From contig CBFHQG010000002.1 in NCBI GenBank assembly GCA_965657825.1, positions 1 through 64,000 of the forward strand: a stretch of DNA of 64,000 bases, in the 5' to 3' direction. The position numbers and the translations under genes were made by a program. Positions 15,698-24,872 of this stretch are shown in pieces; positions within the stretch are counted from its first letter, which is position 1; every line of letters starts with the position of its first letter. Origin of the DNA: M55B157 sp965657825 (GTDB taxonomy: Bacteria; Actinomycetota; Actinomycetes; S36-B12). The notes beneath the pieces are model-generated. The model searched no databases, was not told where the DNA came from, and saw only the letters and a list, made by a program, of their open reading frames with translations.

Positions 15698-17050
15698 GTG
15701 AGTACCGTGCACCCGACGAATCCGTATGACGCCGATCCCTACGCCTACGATCCCCACTCGGGCGACCCCTACCGGGACGATTCCAACACGGGCGTTCCCA
15801 ACACGGGTGATCCCTATGCGCAGGTGTACGGCGCACACGACCCCTATGCGGGCACCTACGGCCAGCCGACCTACGGGCAGCCCAGTTACGGGCAGGCCGG
15901 ATACGACTGGTCGGCGATCCCCCCGGCACCCGCGCCCATTCCGCCTACGCCCCCCACACCACCGAGCAGGGGTAGCGGCGGTCGGTGGGCGGTCCTAGGC
16001 ATCGCGGTCGCCGCGAGCGCGCTGGTCGCCGGCACCGTCGGGGGAGCGGTCGGGTTCACCGCCGCGCGACTGACCGCGCCGGATGCCACCGCCACGACGG
16101 TCATCTCCGGAGGGGGTTCCGCGGGTACGGCCCAGCCGCCGAGCCCCGCGGCCGATGGTTCCATCGCGGCGGTCGCCGAGGCCCTGCAGCCGTCGGTGGT
16201 CCAGTTGAACGTCGCCGGTAATGGCGCGGCCGGCACCGGCTCAGGGTTCATCATCCGCGAGGACGGCTACATCCTGACCAATAACCACGTCACGGCCGGC
16301 GGCACATCGATCGAGATCTCCTTCGCCGATGGCACCACTGCGCGCGGTGAGCTCATCGGAGCGAATCCCGGCTACGACCTCGCCGTGGTGAAGGTCGATC
16401 GAACAGGTCTGCCGGCGGTCACCCTCGGATCGTCAGCCGCACTCAAGGTGGGTGACACCGCGATCGCCCTCGGCTCACCGCTGGGGCTTCAAGGCACCGT
16501 CACCTCCGGAATCGTCAGTGCGCTGGATCGCCCGGTGACGGCAGGTGGTCAGGGGGAGACGGCGTTCATCAACGCGATCCAGACCGATGCGGCGATCAAC
16601 CCCGGTAACTCCGGTGGCCCGCTCGTTGACGGCAATGGCGCGGTGATCGGGATCAACTCCGCGATCGCCACCCTGGGTGGCTCCTTTGCCGGTCAAGCCG
16701 GATCCATCGGCTTGGGTTTCGCGATCCCGATCGACACCGCCAATCGCATCGCCAGTGAGATCATCGCCACCGGCACCTCGACCACACCCATCATCGGAGT
16801 CACCCTCGACATCACATACTCCGGTCCGGGGGCGCGCGTCAACGGCGTCACCCCCGATGGCCCGGCAGAGCAGGCGGGGATCCGCGATGGCGACATCATC
16901 ACCGAGCTAGATGGCAATCTGATCGCCGACTCCACCGATCTCATCGTCGACATCCGGTCCCTGGCACCGGGTGACACGGTCGCCCTCACGGTCGAGCGCG
17001 ACGGGGCAACCCGGACCGTGGAGGTAACGCTGGGTTCACAACAGGACTGA
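15698..17050 (+). CDS. Membrane-anchored HtrA/DegP-type serine protease with PDZ domain
   Basis: The protein has 450 residues. A Tyr/Pro/Gly-rich cytoplasmic N-terminus (about 95 residues, with repeats such as YGQPTYGQPSYGQ) precedes one membrane helix at about 97-122. The trypsin-like domain has the triad His in LTNNHVTAGG, Asp in NPGYDLAVVKV and Ser in NPGNSGGPL. A C-terminal PDZ (VNGVTPDGPAEQAGIRDGDII) binds exposed C-termini. Homologues degrade or refold misfolded proteins outside the membrane under envelope stress, such as mycobacterial PepD. Its operon is monocistronic, ending at a strong hairpin, and direct repeats lie upstream. Confidence 0.9.
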   Translation: MSTVHPTNPYDADPYAYDPHSGDPYRDDSNTGVPNTGDPYAQVYGAHDPYAGTYGQPTYGQPSYGQAGYDWSAIPPAPAPIPPTPPTPPSRGSGGRWAVLGIAVAASALVAGTVGGAVGFTAARLTAPDATATTVISGGGSAGTAQPPSPAADGSIAAVAEALQPSVVQLNVAGNGAAGTGSGFIIREDGYILTNNHVTAGGTSIEISFADGTTARGELIGANPGYDLAVVKVDRTGLPAVTLGSSAALKVGDTAIALGSPLGLQGTVTSGIVSALDRPVTAGGQGETAFINAIQTDAAINPGNSGGPLVDGNGAVIGINSAIATLGGSFAGQAGSIGLGFAIPIDTANRIASEIIATGTSTTPIIGVTLDITYSGPGARVNGVTPDGPAEQAGIRDGDIITELDGNLIADSTDLIVDIRSLAPGDTVALTVERDGATRTVEVTLGSQQD

Positions 17051-17096
17051 TTCGTCCCTCGAGGACGCCCGTTCTGGCACGCGGTACCTAGCCGAC

Positions 17097-17134
17097 CCGC
17101 GCCGGACGCCCACCCCCCGTGGCGTCCGGCGCGG
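17097..17134. terminator. Bidirectional terminator hairpin between htrA and the gamma-glutamyltransferase gene
   Basis: Arms of 14 bp, 17097-17110 (core CGCGCCGGACGCC) and 17121-17134, pair perfectly around a 10-base loop. It lies between two convergent genes and is followed by a T-containing stretch on the plus strand, so it can stop transcription of htrA and perhaps also from the other side. Confidence 0.75.
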
Positions 17135-17158
17135 TGTCGTTCTGTGATGCCAATGGGT

Positions 17159-18658
17159 TCAGGCGGGATCCACGACGGCAGCGCAGCCACCTCGTCGGGC
17201 GTCCCCGATCGCCTCGGTCGTGCCGTCGACATTGAGTCGCACCGCGTGCACTCCACCGAAGAACAGATCCCGCTGCGGCCACCACCGGACCGTGCCGACA
17301 TCCGACCAGGTGTCGAAGGTGTCGGGATCGATTCCCGGCTCGACTTCGATCCCGTTGGCAGTGGCATGCACTCGCGGACCGGTAACCGCATCGCGCAGAG
17401 TTGACTGCTCATCGATCAGGCGAGTGAGTACCGCAACGTGCGCCGAACGGATGCGTTCGCTGCCGCCACTGCCGAAGGTGACACGTGCACCATCGGGCAG
17501 GTCCACCATGGTCGGTGTCATCATCGAACCCATCCGGACCCCGGGTGGCAGCGCATGTAGCCCTGTGGGATTCAGGTCCTCTTCACCCAGCATGTTGTTC
17601 AACTGGACACCATCGACCTGGGTCCCCGAAGAGGATCCATTCGACGTGGTGCACGTCGCCATGCGCCCTCGAGCATCGATGACCGAGATGCTCGTGGTGC
17701 CACGAGAGACGGTCATCGATTGCGCTGCGAGGTCACGAGATCTCTGCTGGGCGGTCGCTTCGCGCAGTGATCGTGCGACGCGCGCCCAATCGACGGTGGG
17801 TTGTTCATCGATGCCGCCGAGCGCCTCGAGGACGATCGTGCCTCCGAAGGACGGGGGCGGATTGGTCCACACCTGAGCGCTGCCTCGCATCATCGTCAGC
17901 GGCGTCCGCAGTCGCGGGGTGTACGTGGACAGGTCCTCAGCGGTGATCAAACCGTCGTGGTCCGCCATGCCGCGTAGCAGCGGATCGGCGAAGACCGGAT
18001 CGGTCATCGTCGCGCCGGCAGCAAGGGCGCTGAGCAGTTGCGCATACCCAGGATTGACGAAGGGTGCACCCTCCATCGCCGATGCGTACACTGCCGCGCT
18101 CGCAGGGGTTACCGCGAGGACATCGGCAACCAGGCGAAGGAAATCCCGCTGGATGTCATCGAGGACCACTCCGTGTCGAGCCAACTCGATCGCGGGAGCC
18201 ACGATCCGAGCCAGTGGTAGTGAACCCCAGCGGGCATGGGCATCGAGATAGCCGGCGAAGCAGCCGGGGACGGCGACCGAAGCCCAGCCAGCGTGGAACA
18301 CCTGCTCAGCCTGGGGTTGATCAGGCCGACCGAACACCACCCGGACACTTGTCATCGATGCGTGACGGGGTTGGCCGCCCAGCCCGGGAGTATCGACGAA
18401 GAAGTCGAGGTACTGCGGAACCCCCGTGGGCTCGGCATGCAGGAGGAATCCGCCACCGCCGAGGCTGGACAGCACGGGTTCGGTCATCGCTGCGGCGAAC
18501 ATGCCGGCGAGGGCGGCGTCCACTGCAGATCCACCCTCCTGCAGGACTGTCGCCGCTGCGGAGACCGTGGACGATGAGCCGCCTGCGGCAACGGCCGAAC
18601 CGGGGGCGCCGATGACGTGCTCAGCGATACGGATCCGGCCACCGGTTCCCTCGGACAT
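17159..18658 (-). CDS. Gamma-glutamyltransferase family protein (Ntn hydrolase)
   Basis: The start at the ATG at 18658 gives 499 residues. The N-terminal part has AAGGSSSTVSAAATVLQEGGSAVDAALAG and LSSLGGGGFLLH, as in GGT proenzymes. The small-subunit start is RGTTSISVIDARGRMATCT, with the Thr that would become the nucleophile after self-cleavage. GGTs usually read TTHFSVVD here, so His is replaced by Ser. The substrate-binding loop is GVRMGSMMTPTMV. There is no clear signal peptide, unlike periplasmic GGTs. It is divergent, with 36 bp between starts, from a GCS2-type ligase, suggesting shared control of gamma-glutamyl compounds. Confidence 0.8.
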   Translation of the reverse strand: MSEGTGGRIRIAEHVIGAPGSAVAAGGSSSTVSAAATVLQEGGSAVDAALAGMFAAAMTEPVLSSLGGGGFLLHAEPTGVPQYLDFFVDTPGLGGQPRHASMTSVRVVFGRPDQPQAEQVFHAGWASVAVPGCFAGYLDAHARWGSLPLARIVAPAIELARHGVVLDDIQRDFLRLVADVLAVTPASAAVYASAMEGAPFVNPGYAQLLSALAAGATMTDPVFADPLLRGMADHDGLITAEDLSTYTPRLRTPLTMMRGSAQVWTNPPPSFGGTIVLEALGGIDEQPTVDWARVARSLREATAQQRSRDLAAQSMTVSRGTTSISVIDARGRMATCTTSNGSSSGTQVDGVQLNNMLGEEDLNPTGLHALPPGVRMGSMMTPTMVDLPDGARVTFGSGGSERIRSAHVAVLTRLIDEQSTLRDAVTGPRVHATANGIEVEPGIDPDTFDTWSDVGTVRWWPQRDLFFGGVHAVRLNVDGTTEAIGDARRGGCAAVVDPA

Positions 18659-18694
18659 GCCCCGCACGCTAGCGCTGGTGCTTAGGCTGGTGCG

Positions 18695-19843
18695 ATGGCC
18701 CTGGATTTCAACGCCTCTCCCACCGCCAGTCTCGGTATCGAACTCGAACTCGGCCTTGTCGATGTGGAGAAGGGCGGTCTGGTGTGCGCGGCCTCGCAGA
18801 TCCTCGATGAGATCGGTGCCCCCCATCCCGAGGGTGAGCATCCCCGGATCAAACACGAGTTGTTCGAGTCGACCGTCGAAGTCGTCACGGGGGTGTGCAC
18901 CACGGTGCGCGAGGCGCGCGCCGATCTAGCGGAGAGCATTCGCGAACTCGATGCGGCGTGCGCGAGCCGCGGCATTGGTCTCATCGGTTTGGGTCTGCAT
19001 CCCTTCACCAATTGGCACGACCTGACGCGCAGTCCCGGTGAACGCTATGAGCGACTCGTCGATCGCATTGCCTGGCCCGCACGTCGACTCATGACGCACG
19101 GGATGCACATTCACGTGGGTGTTCGCAGTGGCGAGAAGGCGATTGCGACGGTGAACACCCTGAGCGGATACCTGCCGATATTCCTCGCGCTTTCCGCGTC
19201 GAGCCCACACTGGCACGGCCAGGACACCGGATTGGCGTCCGCACGGACGAAGGTATTCGAGGCCATGCCGACCACAGGTCTGCCGCCTCACCTGAGCGAT
19301 TGGGCGGAGTTCAACGCCTTCCTCGACACACTCATCGCTGCTGGATCCATCGAGACGGTGCGCGAGGTGTGGTGGGACATCAGACCGCATCCAGGATTCG
19401 GCACGGTCGAACTCCGCATGTGTGATGCGACGCCCACGTTGAGGGAGGCGGGAGCGATGGCGGCCCTCGCCCAGTGCCTGGTGCAGTGGTGTGATGACGT
19501 GATCGAGTCCGGGGAGCGACTACCGGTGCCCCGGGAGTGGGTGCGCAGAGAGAATAAGTGGCGAGCGGCACGGTACGGGCTGGATGCCGAACTCGTCCTC
19601 GATGATGCAGGTCATACCCGTCCCCTTCGTGAGGTGACGGTGGATCTTGTCGAGGATCTGATGCCGCTGGCTGAGCGGTTGGATTGCGTCGACGATCTGC
19701 GCGAGGTGCTGAGGATTCTGCAGCAGGGGGCGAGTTACGAGCGCCAGCGTGTGCTGCTCGCGACGGGTGCGACGCTGGAGGACATCGTCGCGGTGGCGCG
19801 TCAGGAATTGCGTGAAGAGGTCGCGGGAGGCACGCCGCGGTGA
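18695..19843 (+). CDS. GCS2/YbdK-family carboxylate-amine ligase (glutamate-cysteine ligase-like)
   Basis: The 382-residue protein begins with SLGIELELGLVD, the signature of the GCS2 family in which Glu residues bind Mg-ATP. THGMHIHVGV and FGTVELRMCDATPT are further conserved active-site blocks. Family members join glutamate through its gamma-carboxyl to cysteine or another amine. Actinobacteria mostly use mycothiol rather than glutathione, so the true amine substrate may not be Cys (compare EgtA or unassigned YbdK proteins). It overlaps the following amidohydrolase by GTGA and faces a gamma-glutamyltransferase gene. Confidence 0.85.
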   Translation: MALDFNASPTASLGIELELGLVDVEKGGLVCAASQILDEIGAPHPEGEHPRIKHELFESTVEVVTGVCTTVREARADLAESIRELDAACASRGIGLIGLGLHPFTNWHDLTRSPGERYERLVDRIAWPARRLMTHGMHIHVGVRSGEKAIATVNTLSGYLPIFLALSASSPHWHGQDTGLASARTKVFEAMPTTGLPPHLSDWAEFNAFLDTLIAAGSIETVREVWWDIRPHPGFGTVELRMCDATPTLREAGAMAALAQCLVQWCDDVIESGERLPVPREWVRRENKWRAARYGLDAELVLDDAGHTRPLREVTVDLVEDLMPLAERLDCVDDLREVLRILQQGASYERQRVLLATGATLEDIVAVARQELREEVAGGTPR

Positions 19844-21018
19844 GTGACCCGATCAAGGCTCTGGTGGCTGCGCGCGAGCATGAACTGCGTGCACTGCGGC
19901 GGCGACTCCACGCGCACCCGGAACTGTCCTGGCAGGAGACTGCGACGACGGAGACGCTCCTCGAACGGCTACGCGTATCCGGACTCGATCCGATCGTGCT
20001 CAATCGTGGAACCGGTCTGGTCTGCGATATCGGCGATACCTCCAGCGGCTCAGTGGTGGCACTGCGCGCCGACATCGATGCGCTCGCGATGGCGGACATG
20101 ACTGAGAGCGAGTACCGCTCACGGGTACCCGGAGTCGCGCACGCATGCGGCCACGATGTGCACACGGCGGTGGTGCTCGGCGCCGGTCTCGTGCTGCAGG
20201 CGCTCGTCGAACGCGGTGAGATCGCGGCAGGCGTTCGTTTGATCTTCGAACCAGCCGAGGAATCTATGCCGGGGGGTGCTTTGGATGTCATCGAGGAGGG
20301 GTGGCTGGAGGACGTCTCGTTGATGTTCGGCGTGCACTGTGATCCTCGATTGGATGTCGGGCAGATCGGACTGCGGACCGGGCCGATCACCGCGGCGAGC
20401 GACATCATGGAGATCGAACTCTCCGGACCGGGTGGCCACACAGCCCGCCCGCACCTCACTGTCGACCTGACGCGGGTGATGGGTCGGGTGCTCACTGAAC
20501 TACCCGATGCGATCGTGACGGCTGCTGACTCACCCGAGCAGGTGACCGTCGTGTTCGGTTCCGCTCATGGTGGGGATGCCGCAAACGTGATCCCAGCGCG
20601 TGCGGTGTTGCGCGGGTCGGTCCGCACAGCAGACGTCGACACCTGGGATCGCATCGGGAAGATCGTCGAGACCGAACTCGCCGCGATCCTCAGCGAATCG
20701 GGGGCAACGTGGCAGATCACCTATCGCCGCGGAGTGCCCCCGGTGCACAACGATGCAGCGGCGACCGCCATCGTCGATCAAGCGGCGATCGAAGTGGTGG
20801 GCACAGCGGGGGTTGTGGAGAACCCGCGATCCATGGGGGGCGACACCTTCGCGTGGTACGCCCAGCGGGTGCCGGCGAGCTACGCCCGACTCGGCACGCA
20901 CTCCGGTGATGGCCCACGACGGGATCTGCACGCGTCGACCTTCGATGTGGACGAGCGGGCGATTGGTATCGGTGTGGAGTTGCTCGTGCGCGCTGCCCTT
21001 GTGGCGGGACGCACCTAG
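19840..21018 (+). CDS. M20-family amidohydrolase/aminoacylase
   Basis: The 392-residue protein starts at the GTG at 19840, which overlaps the ligase stop. The M20D metal site is seen as RADIDALAM, HACGHDVHTAVVLG, FEPAEESMPGGA and the late LGTHSGDGPRRDLHAS. A lid or dimerisation domain with GPGGHTARPH sits in the middle. Relatives hydrolyse N-acyl, N-carbamoyl or indole-acetyl amino acids (hippurate hydrolase-like). Coupling to a gamma-glutamyl ligase suggests that one makes and the other trims an amide-linked metabolite, but the substrate is not shown by sequence. Confidence 0.85.
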   Translation: MSDPIKALVAAREHELRALRRRLHAHPELSWQETATTETLLERLRVSGLDPIVLNRGTGLVCDIGDTSSGSVVALRADIDALAMADMTESEYRSRVPGVAHACGHDVHTAVVLGAGLVLQALVERGEIAAGVRLIFEPAEESMPGGALDVIEEGWLEDVSLMFGVHCDPRLDVGQIGLRTGPITAASDIMEIELSGPGGHTARPHLTVDLTRVMGRVLTELPDAIVTAADSPEQVTVVFGSAHGGDAANVIPARAVLRGSVRTADVDTWDRIGKIVETELAAILSESGATWQITYRRGVPPVHNDAAATAIVDQAAIEVVGTAGVVENPRSMGGDTFAWYAQRVPASYARLGTHSGDGPRRDLHASTFDVDERAIGIGVELLVRAALVAGRT

Positions 21019-21710
21019 TCGGTGAGGGGTTGCTGTCGGTAGGTGCCCGACATCGATTCCACCGCGAAGCGGGCGAAGAGTTCCTCGGCGTACCAGTCGA
21101 GTTCGCGGGTCTGCTCGATCGCGCGACGGTGCGCCGGTCGCCGGTAGGCGAAGGCCGACATGTCCCGCCCGGAGCGCCAGATGCTGAACGTGCCCTGCAG
21201 CCCCACAGGTGCCTCTCCGATGCCCAGGGTGAAACGCACCGCGGGATCTTCGCTGAGGTCCTCGACGACCGGAGGCACCGCACGCCAGAACGTAGCGAGC
21301 ATGCGGGATTTGAGTCGAGCCCGGGTAATGGAAGCGACCGGCTGATCGGGATCGGGTTTGACCGGTGCGACCGAGCCATCGAAGGGCCGTACGCCCGACC
21401 ACGTGCCTTGGCTAGCGATGGGTCGCATGCGGATATGGGCACTCTCGTAGGCCACGCGTTGCCACTGAAGAAAGGGCCGTGAGGTCAGAAAACCGCGGCG
21501 TCCTTCGTCGTCGCCGACCACCGTGAGGATCGCCCAGTGATCGGGATCGGCATCGCGCATCGTGAACGTCTCACCCGATCCGGTGCCCAGCAGTTTGGCG
21601 AAACCCACCCCCGGTAGTCGGCGGATGGCGCGCCGGTGGGCGGCCATGAAGGCGAGCGCGCTCGCGCGGTGCCGACCGCGGACGCCGAACACATCGAGCC
21701 AGACCTGCAT
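21015..21710 (-). CDS. CrtA/spheroidene monooxygenase-like protein
   Basis: I take the ATG at 21710 (MQVWLDVFGVRGR), giving 231 residues. A much longer upstream frame is only the antisense of the DUF2236 gene. The sequence resembles CrtA-like proteins: a ferredoxin-like alpha/beta fold with GVGFAKLLGTGSGETFTMRDADPDHWAILTV in the middle and GTFSIWRSGRDMSAFAYRRPAHRRAI near the end. CrtA oxidises carotenoids in phototrophs. Here no carotenoid genes adjoin, so the substrate is unknown. It ends overlapping the stop of the M20 gene and is divergent from the DUF2236 oxygenase gene. Confidence 0.65.
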   Translation of the reverse strand: MQVWLDVFGVRGRHRASALAFMAAHRRAIRRLPGVGFAKLLGTGSGETFTMRDADPDHWAILTVVGDDEGRRGFLTSRPFLQWQRVAYESAHIRMRPIASQGTWSGVRPFDGSVAPVKPDPDQPVASITRARLKSRMLATFWRAVPPVVEDLSEDPAVRFTLGIGEAPVGLQGTFSIWRSGRDMSAFAYRRPAHRRAIEQTRELDWYAEELFARFAVESMSGTYRQQPLTD

Positions 21711-21767
21711 GGTGCAACAAGAGTGCCACGGTGAGCAGGAGGTCGGCGGGTGGGGCAGGATGGCGGG

Positions 21768-22697
21768 GTGGCTTCCATGTTCAGCGTGCTCTCGCCGGAT
21801 CGGTTCGTCGACTCGGCGGCCGATGCGATCGCGCGTGGATTCCGTCGGATGGTGTCGGGCGACCCGGACGGCCAGCCCGACTGGGTCGCACAACTCGAGC
21901 ACGGCAGCGATCCGGGGTACTTCGGCCCGGGATCGGCCACGTGGGCGGTGCACGGATCGCTCCCGACCCTGGTCGGTGGGGTGCGGGCGCTGCTCATGCA
22001 GGCCTTGCACCCGGCCGCGCTCGCCGGTGTCGCCGAGCATTCCCGGTACGAGGATGACGCCCTCGGCCGGCTGGCGGGAACGACGCAGTGGCTGACCGTC
22101 GTCACCTTCGGTGATACCGCCCAGGCCGATCGAGAATGCGCGCGCGTGCGTGGACTGCACCGCAAGGTCCGAGGTACCTATCCCGGCACTGATGGGCGAC
22201 AGCTGCCCTACAGCGCTTCGGATTCTGATCTGCTGCGATGGGTGCACGTGGCCTTCACCGATTCCTTCCTCGCCACCCATCTGGTGTGGGGTCAGCCCAT
22301 CCCGGGGGGTGCGGATGAGTACGTCCGTGAGTGGGCGAAAGCTGGCGAACTCGTCGGGGTCGAGGACCCACCACGGTCGGTGGCTGAACTGCGCGAGCAG
22401 CTGCGCGGCTTCGAACCGATCCTGCGCGGAGATGCGGCCTCGGAGCGGACTGTGAAGTTCATCCGCAACCCGCCGCTTCCGCTGCCGGCCCGCCCGCCCT
22501 ACGCCGTGCTGTTCGCCGGTGCCGTGGCGACGTTGCCGGCCGACTACCGAGCGATCCTGAGACTCCCGCGGGTGCCGATGCCCATCGCGCGACCGGCGGT
22601 GGCAGCGATGCTCGGCACGATGTCGGCGGTGCTGGGGCGCCAGTCGCCATCTCAACGCAACGCGCGCCGCCGAATCTCCACCCTCGACGCCGCCTGA
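21768..22697 (+). CDS. DUF2236/MpaB-family oxygenase-like protein
   Basis: The protein has about 309 residues if started at the GTG at 21768; an ATG at 21777 is also possible. The family pattern is seen: GSATWAVHGSLPTLVGGVRALLMQALHPAALAGVAEHS, then GRLAGTTQWLTVVTFGD, and YVREWAKAGELVG. This family contains latex-clearing protein and mycobacterial MpaB-like enzymes, which hold a haem through conserved His residues. The short intergenic gap to the divergent CrtA-like gene may hold a shared promoter. The substrate is unknown. Confidence 0.75.
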   Translation: MASMFSVLSPDRFVDSAADAIARGFRRMVSGDPDGQPDWVAQLEHGSDPGYFGPGSATWAVHGSLPTLVGGVRALLMQALHPAALAGVAEHSRYEDDALGRLAGTTQWLTVVTFGDTAQADRECARVRGLHRKVRGTYPGTDGRQLPYSASDSDLLRWVHVAFTDSFLATHLVWGQPIPGGADEYVREWAKAGELVGVEDPPRSVAELREQLRGFEPILRGDAASERTVKFIRNPPLPLPARPPYAVLFAGAVATLPADYRAILRLPRVPMPIARPAVAAMLGTMSAVLGRQSPSQRNARRRISTLDAA

Positions 22698-22701
22698 ACC
22701 C

Positions 22702-22749
22702 AAATCCGCAACGATTGGAATGTTGTCGCCCCTAAGGAGTTGCGGATTT
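22702..22749. repeat. Perfect 11-bp inverted repeat before the acetoacetyl-CoA synthetase gene
   Basis: AAATCCGCAAC at 22702-22712 and its exact complement at 22739-22749 enclose 26 bases. It lies just after the DUF2236 stop and just before the acetoacetyl-CoA synthetase start. It can be a weak terminator of the upstream gene or a palindromic operator. No T-run follows. Confidence 0.6.
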
Positions 22750-22772
22750 CGGCTTACTGTCAGGATGTCGGG

Positions 22773-24806
22773 GTGACTGGGGCACCCGTGTGGCAGCCGG
22801 ACCCCGCTCGGCTCGCCGACACGCGGATGGACACCTTCCGTCGGTACGTCATCGAGCGCACCGGGCGGGAACTTTCTGACTCTGCAGCGCTGCACACCTG
22901 GTCGGTCGAGCAGCCGGGGGAGTTCTGGGATGCGGTGTGGGACTTCTTCGGAGTCGTAGGCGAGAAGGGCGGCATCGTCACCGAGCCAGCCACGCTTCCG
23001 GAGGCTGTCTTCTTCCCCGAGGCTCGGTTGAACCTCGCCGAGAACATCCTGCGCGAGATCCCCGAGCGTGATGCCCCTGGATTTCCACTCGTGGTGTTCA
23101 CCTCGGAATCCGGTGGCGACCTGACCGTCACAGCCGAGCTCACCCGGGATCTCCTGCTGGATGAGGTGGCGAGCACCGCTGCCGCACTGCGAGATCGAGG
23201 GGTGCGCGCGGGTGATCGCATCGCCATCGTGCTTCCTGTCTCGCAGGCTGCCTATGTCGTCACCCTTGCAGCGTTATCCATCGGGGCCGTCGTGTCGAGC
23301 GCGGCGCCGGAGTTCGGTGTCCCGGCGATCGTCGATCGCTTCGGACAACTCGATCCGGTCCTGCTCGTGGCTACAACCTCCTACCACTGGGCGGGTAAGC
23401 GGTTCGATCGGCGTGATCACCTCGTCGAACTTGCTCGTGCACTCCCCACGTTGCGGTCGGTGCTCGTCGTCCCCGGCAGCGACGACCTGTCATCACCCGT
23501 TGACCCTGACGTGCTCGATGTCACCAAGATCGCCGCACTCATCGCCGCCGGATCGGGCCGTGCGCTGCGGGTCGACTCCCTTGCGGCGGCTCAGGCGGCC
23601 CATGAGGGTGCACCGATGGAGTTCGAGCGACTCCCACTGGATCATCCGGCGTACGTGCTGTTCTCCTCGGGGACGACAGGCAAGCCGAAGTGCCTGATCC
23701 ACCGACAGGGTGGGGTGCTGATCAAGCACCTCGTGGAGGCGGGACTTCATGGCGATGCTGGCCCGGGCGATCGCTTCTGCTTCTACACGACCACCGGGTG
23801 GATGATGTGGAATTGGGCGATCACGATCCCCGCGACTGGTGCCACCGTGGTCCTCCACGATGGAGCGCCGCATTTCCCCGATGTCGATGGCATGTTCACC
23901 CTCGCCGACCGGGCGCAACTGACCCACCTGGGGCTGGGTGCCCGACTGCTGGACTCCATGCGCACCGCAGGCAAAGTGCTCACCGACGACCGGGACCTGT
24001 CGGCGCTTCGGATGGTGCTCGTCACCGGCTCACCGCTGACCGAGAGCACTGCGCGTTGGATGACCGCCCAACTCGGGCCCGAGGTGATGCCCAACCCGAT
24101 ATCCGGAGGCACTGACCTCGTCGGCTGCTTCATCGGCGGGGATCCGACTCGGCCGGTGTGGGCCGGTGAGATCCCCGCAGCCGCACTCGGCATGGATGTC
24201 GACGTCTTCGATGAGGATGGCCGGCCGATGACCGATGACACCGCCGGGGAATTGGTGTGCCGCAACACCTTCCCGACGGTTCCACTGGGAATCTGGGGGG
24301 ATGAGTCGGGAGAGCGGCTGCATTCGACGTACTTTGAACGGTTCCCGGGTGTGTGGACCCACGGTGACCTGACATCGAGGACCGAGCACGGGGGGTTCGT
24401 GATCCATGGCCGCAGTGACGCCACCTTGAACGTCGCAGGTGTGCGGATCGGCACGGGTGAGATCTATTCCGCGCTCGAGCACGTGCCTGAGATCGTGGAC
24501 TCGCTGGTGTTCGCCCAGTCCTGGGATGACGACACGCGGATGATCCTTCTGGTCGTGTTGGCTCCCGGTGCGTCCCTCGATGACGAACTCGTCAGACTCA
24601 TCCGCTCGACCTTGAAGGAACGCTGCTCACCGCGGCACATACCAGGCCTCATCCTGGCGGTGGAGGCACTGCCCCGGACGTTGACCGGCAAGCTGGCCGA
24701 GATCGCGGTGGCCGACACTGTGGCGGGGCGTCCGGTGCGCAATCGTGATGCGCTGGCCAATCCCGAGGCTCTCGACGCTATCGCTGAGGCCGTTGCCCGG
24801 GCCTGA
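22773..24806 (+). CDS. Acetoacetyl-CoA synthetase
   Basis: I prefer the GTG at 22773 (VTGAPVWQPDP), giving 677 residues, because the upstream TTG lies inside the inverted repeat. The ANL-superfamily core is clear: the P-loop LFSSGTTGKPKCLIHRQGG, the TTTGWMMWNW motif, NPISGGTDLVGCF, the adenylate Asp in WTHGDLTSR and the hinge GRSDATLNVAGVRIG. The N-terminal LADTRMDTFRRYV and the length fit acetoacetate-CoA ligases rather than acetyl-CoA synthetase. It activates acetoacetate for lipid, ketone or leucine/polyhydroxyalkanoate metabolism in the cytoplasm. It appears monocistronic. Confidence 0.9.
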   Translation: MTGAPVWQPDPARLADTRMDTFRRYVIERTGRELSDSAALHTWSVEQPGEFWDAVWDFFGVVGEKGGIVTEPATLPEAVFFPEARLNLAENILREIPERDAPGFPLVVFTSESGGDLTVTAELTRDLLLDEVASTAAALRDRGVRAGDRIAIVLPVSQAAYVVTLAALSIGAVVSSAAPEFGVPAIVDRFGQLDPVLLVATTSYHWAGKRFDRRDHLVELARALPTLRSVLVVPGSDDLSSPVDPDVLDVTKIAALIAAGSGRALRVDSLAAAQAAHEGAPMEFERLPLDHPAYVLFSSGTTGKPKCLIHRQGGVLIKHLVEAGLHGDAGPGDRFCFYTTTGWMMWNWAITIPATGATVVLHDGAPHFPDVDGMFTLADRAQLTHLGLGARLLDSMRTAGKVLTDDRDLSALRMVLVTGSPLTESTARWMTAQLGPEVMPNPISGGTDLVGCFIGGDPTRPVWAGEIPAAALGMDVDVFDEDGRPMTDDTAGELVCRNTFPTVPLGIWGDESGERLHSTYFERFPGVWTHGDLTSRTEHGGFVIHGRSDATLNVAGVRIGTGEIYSALEHVPEIVDSLVFAQSWDDDTRMILLVVLAPGASLDDELVRLIRSTLKERCSPRHIPGLILAVEALPRTLTGKLAEIAVADTVAGRPVRNRDALANPEALDAIAEAVARA

Positions 24807-24814
24807 TCACCGGG

Positions 24815-24872
24815 TTTGCGCGGGAAATCAGCAATTTCAACCGGGTAAAATCCGTTGTTTCCTTCGCAAACT
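24815..24872. repeat. 58-bp imperfect repeat, left copy
   Basis: This 58-bp element has terminal inverted repeats (TTTGCG at 24815-24820, CGCAAA at 24865-24870), with GGAAA and TTTCC just inside. It aligns without gaps to 25957-26014; by eye about three quarters of positions match. The two copies bracket the nuclease gene on either side, and this one touches that gene's stop codon. Confidence 0.6.
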
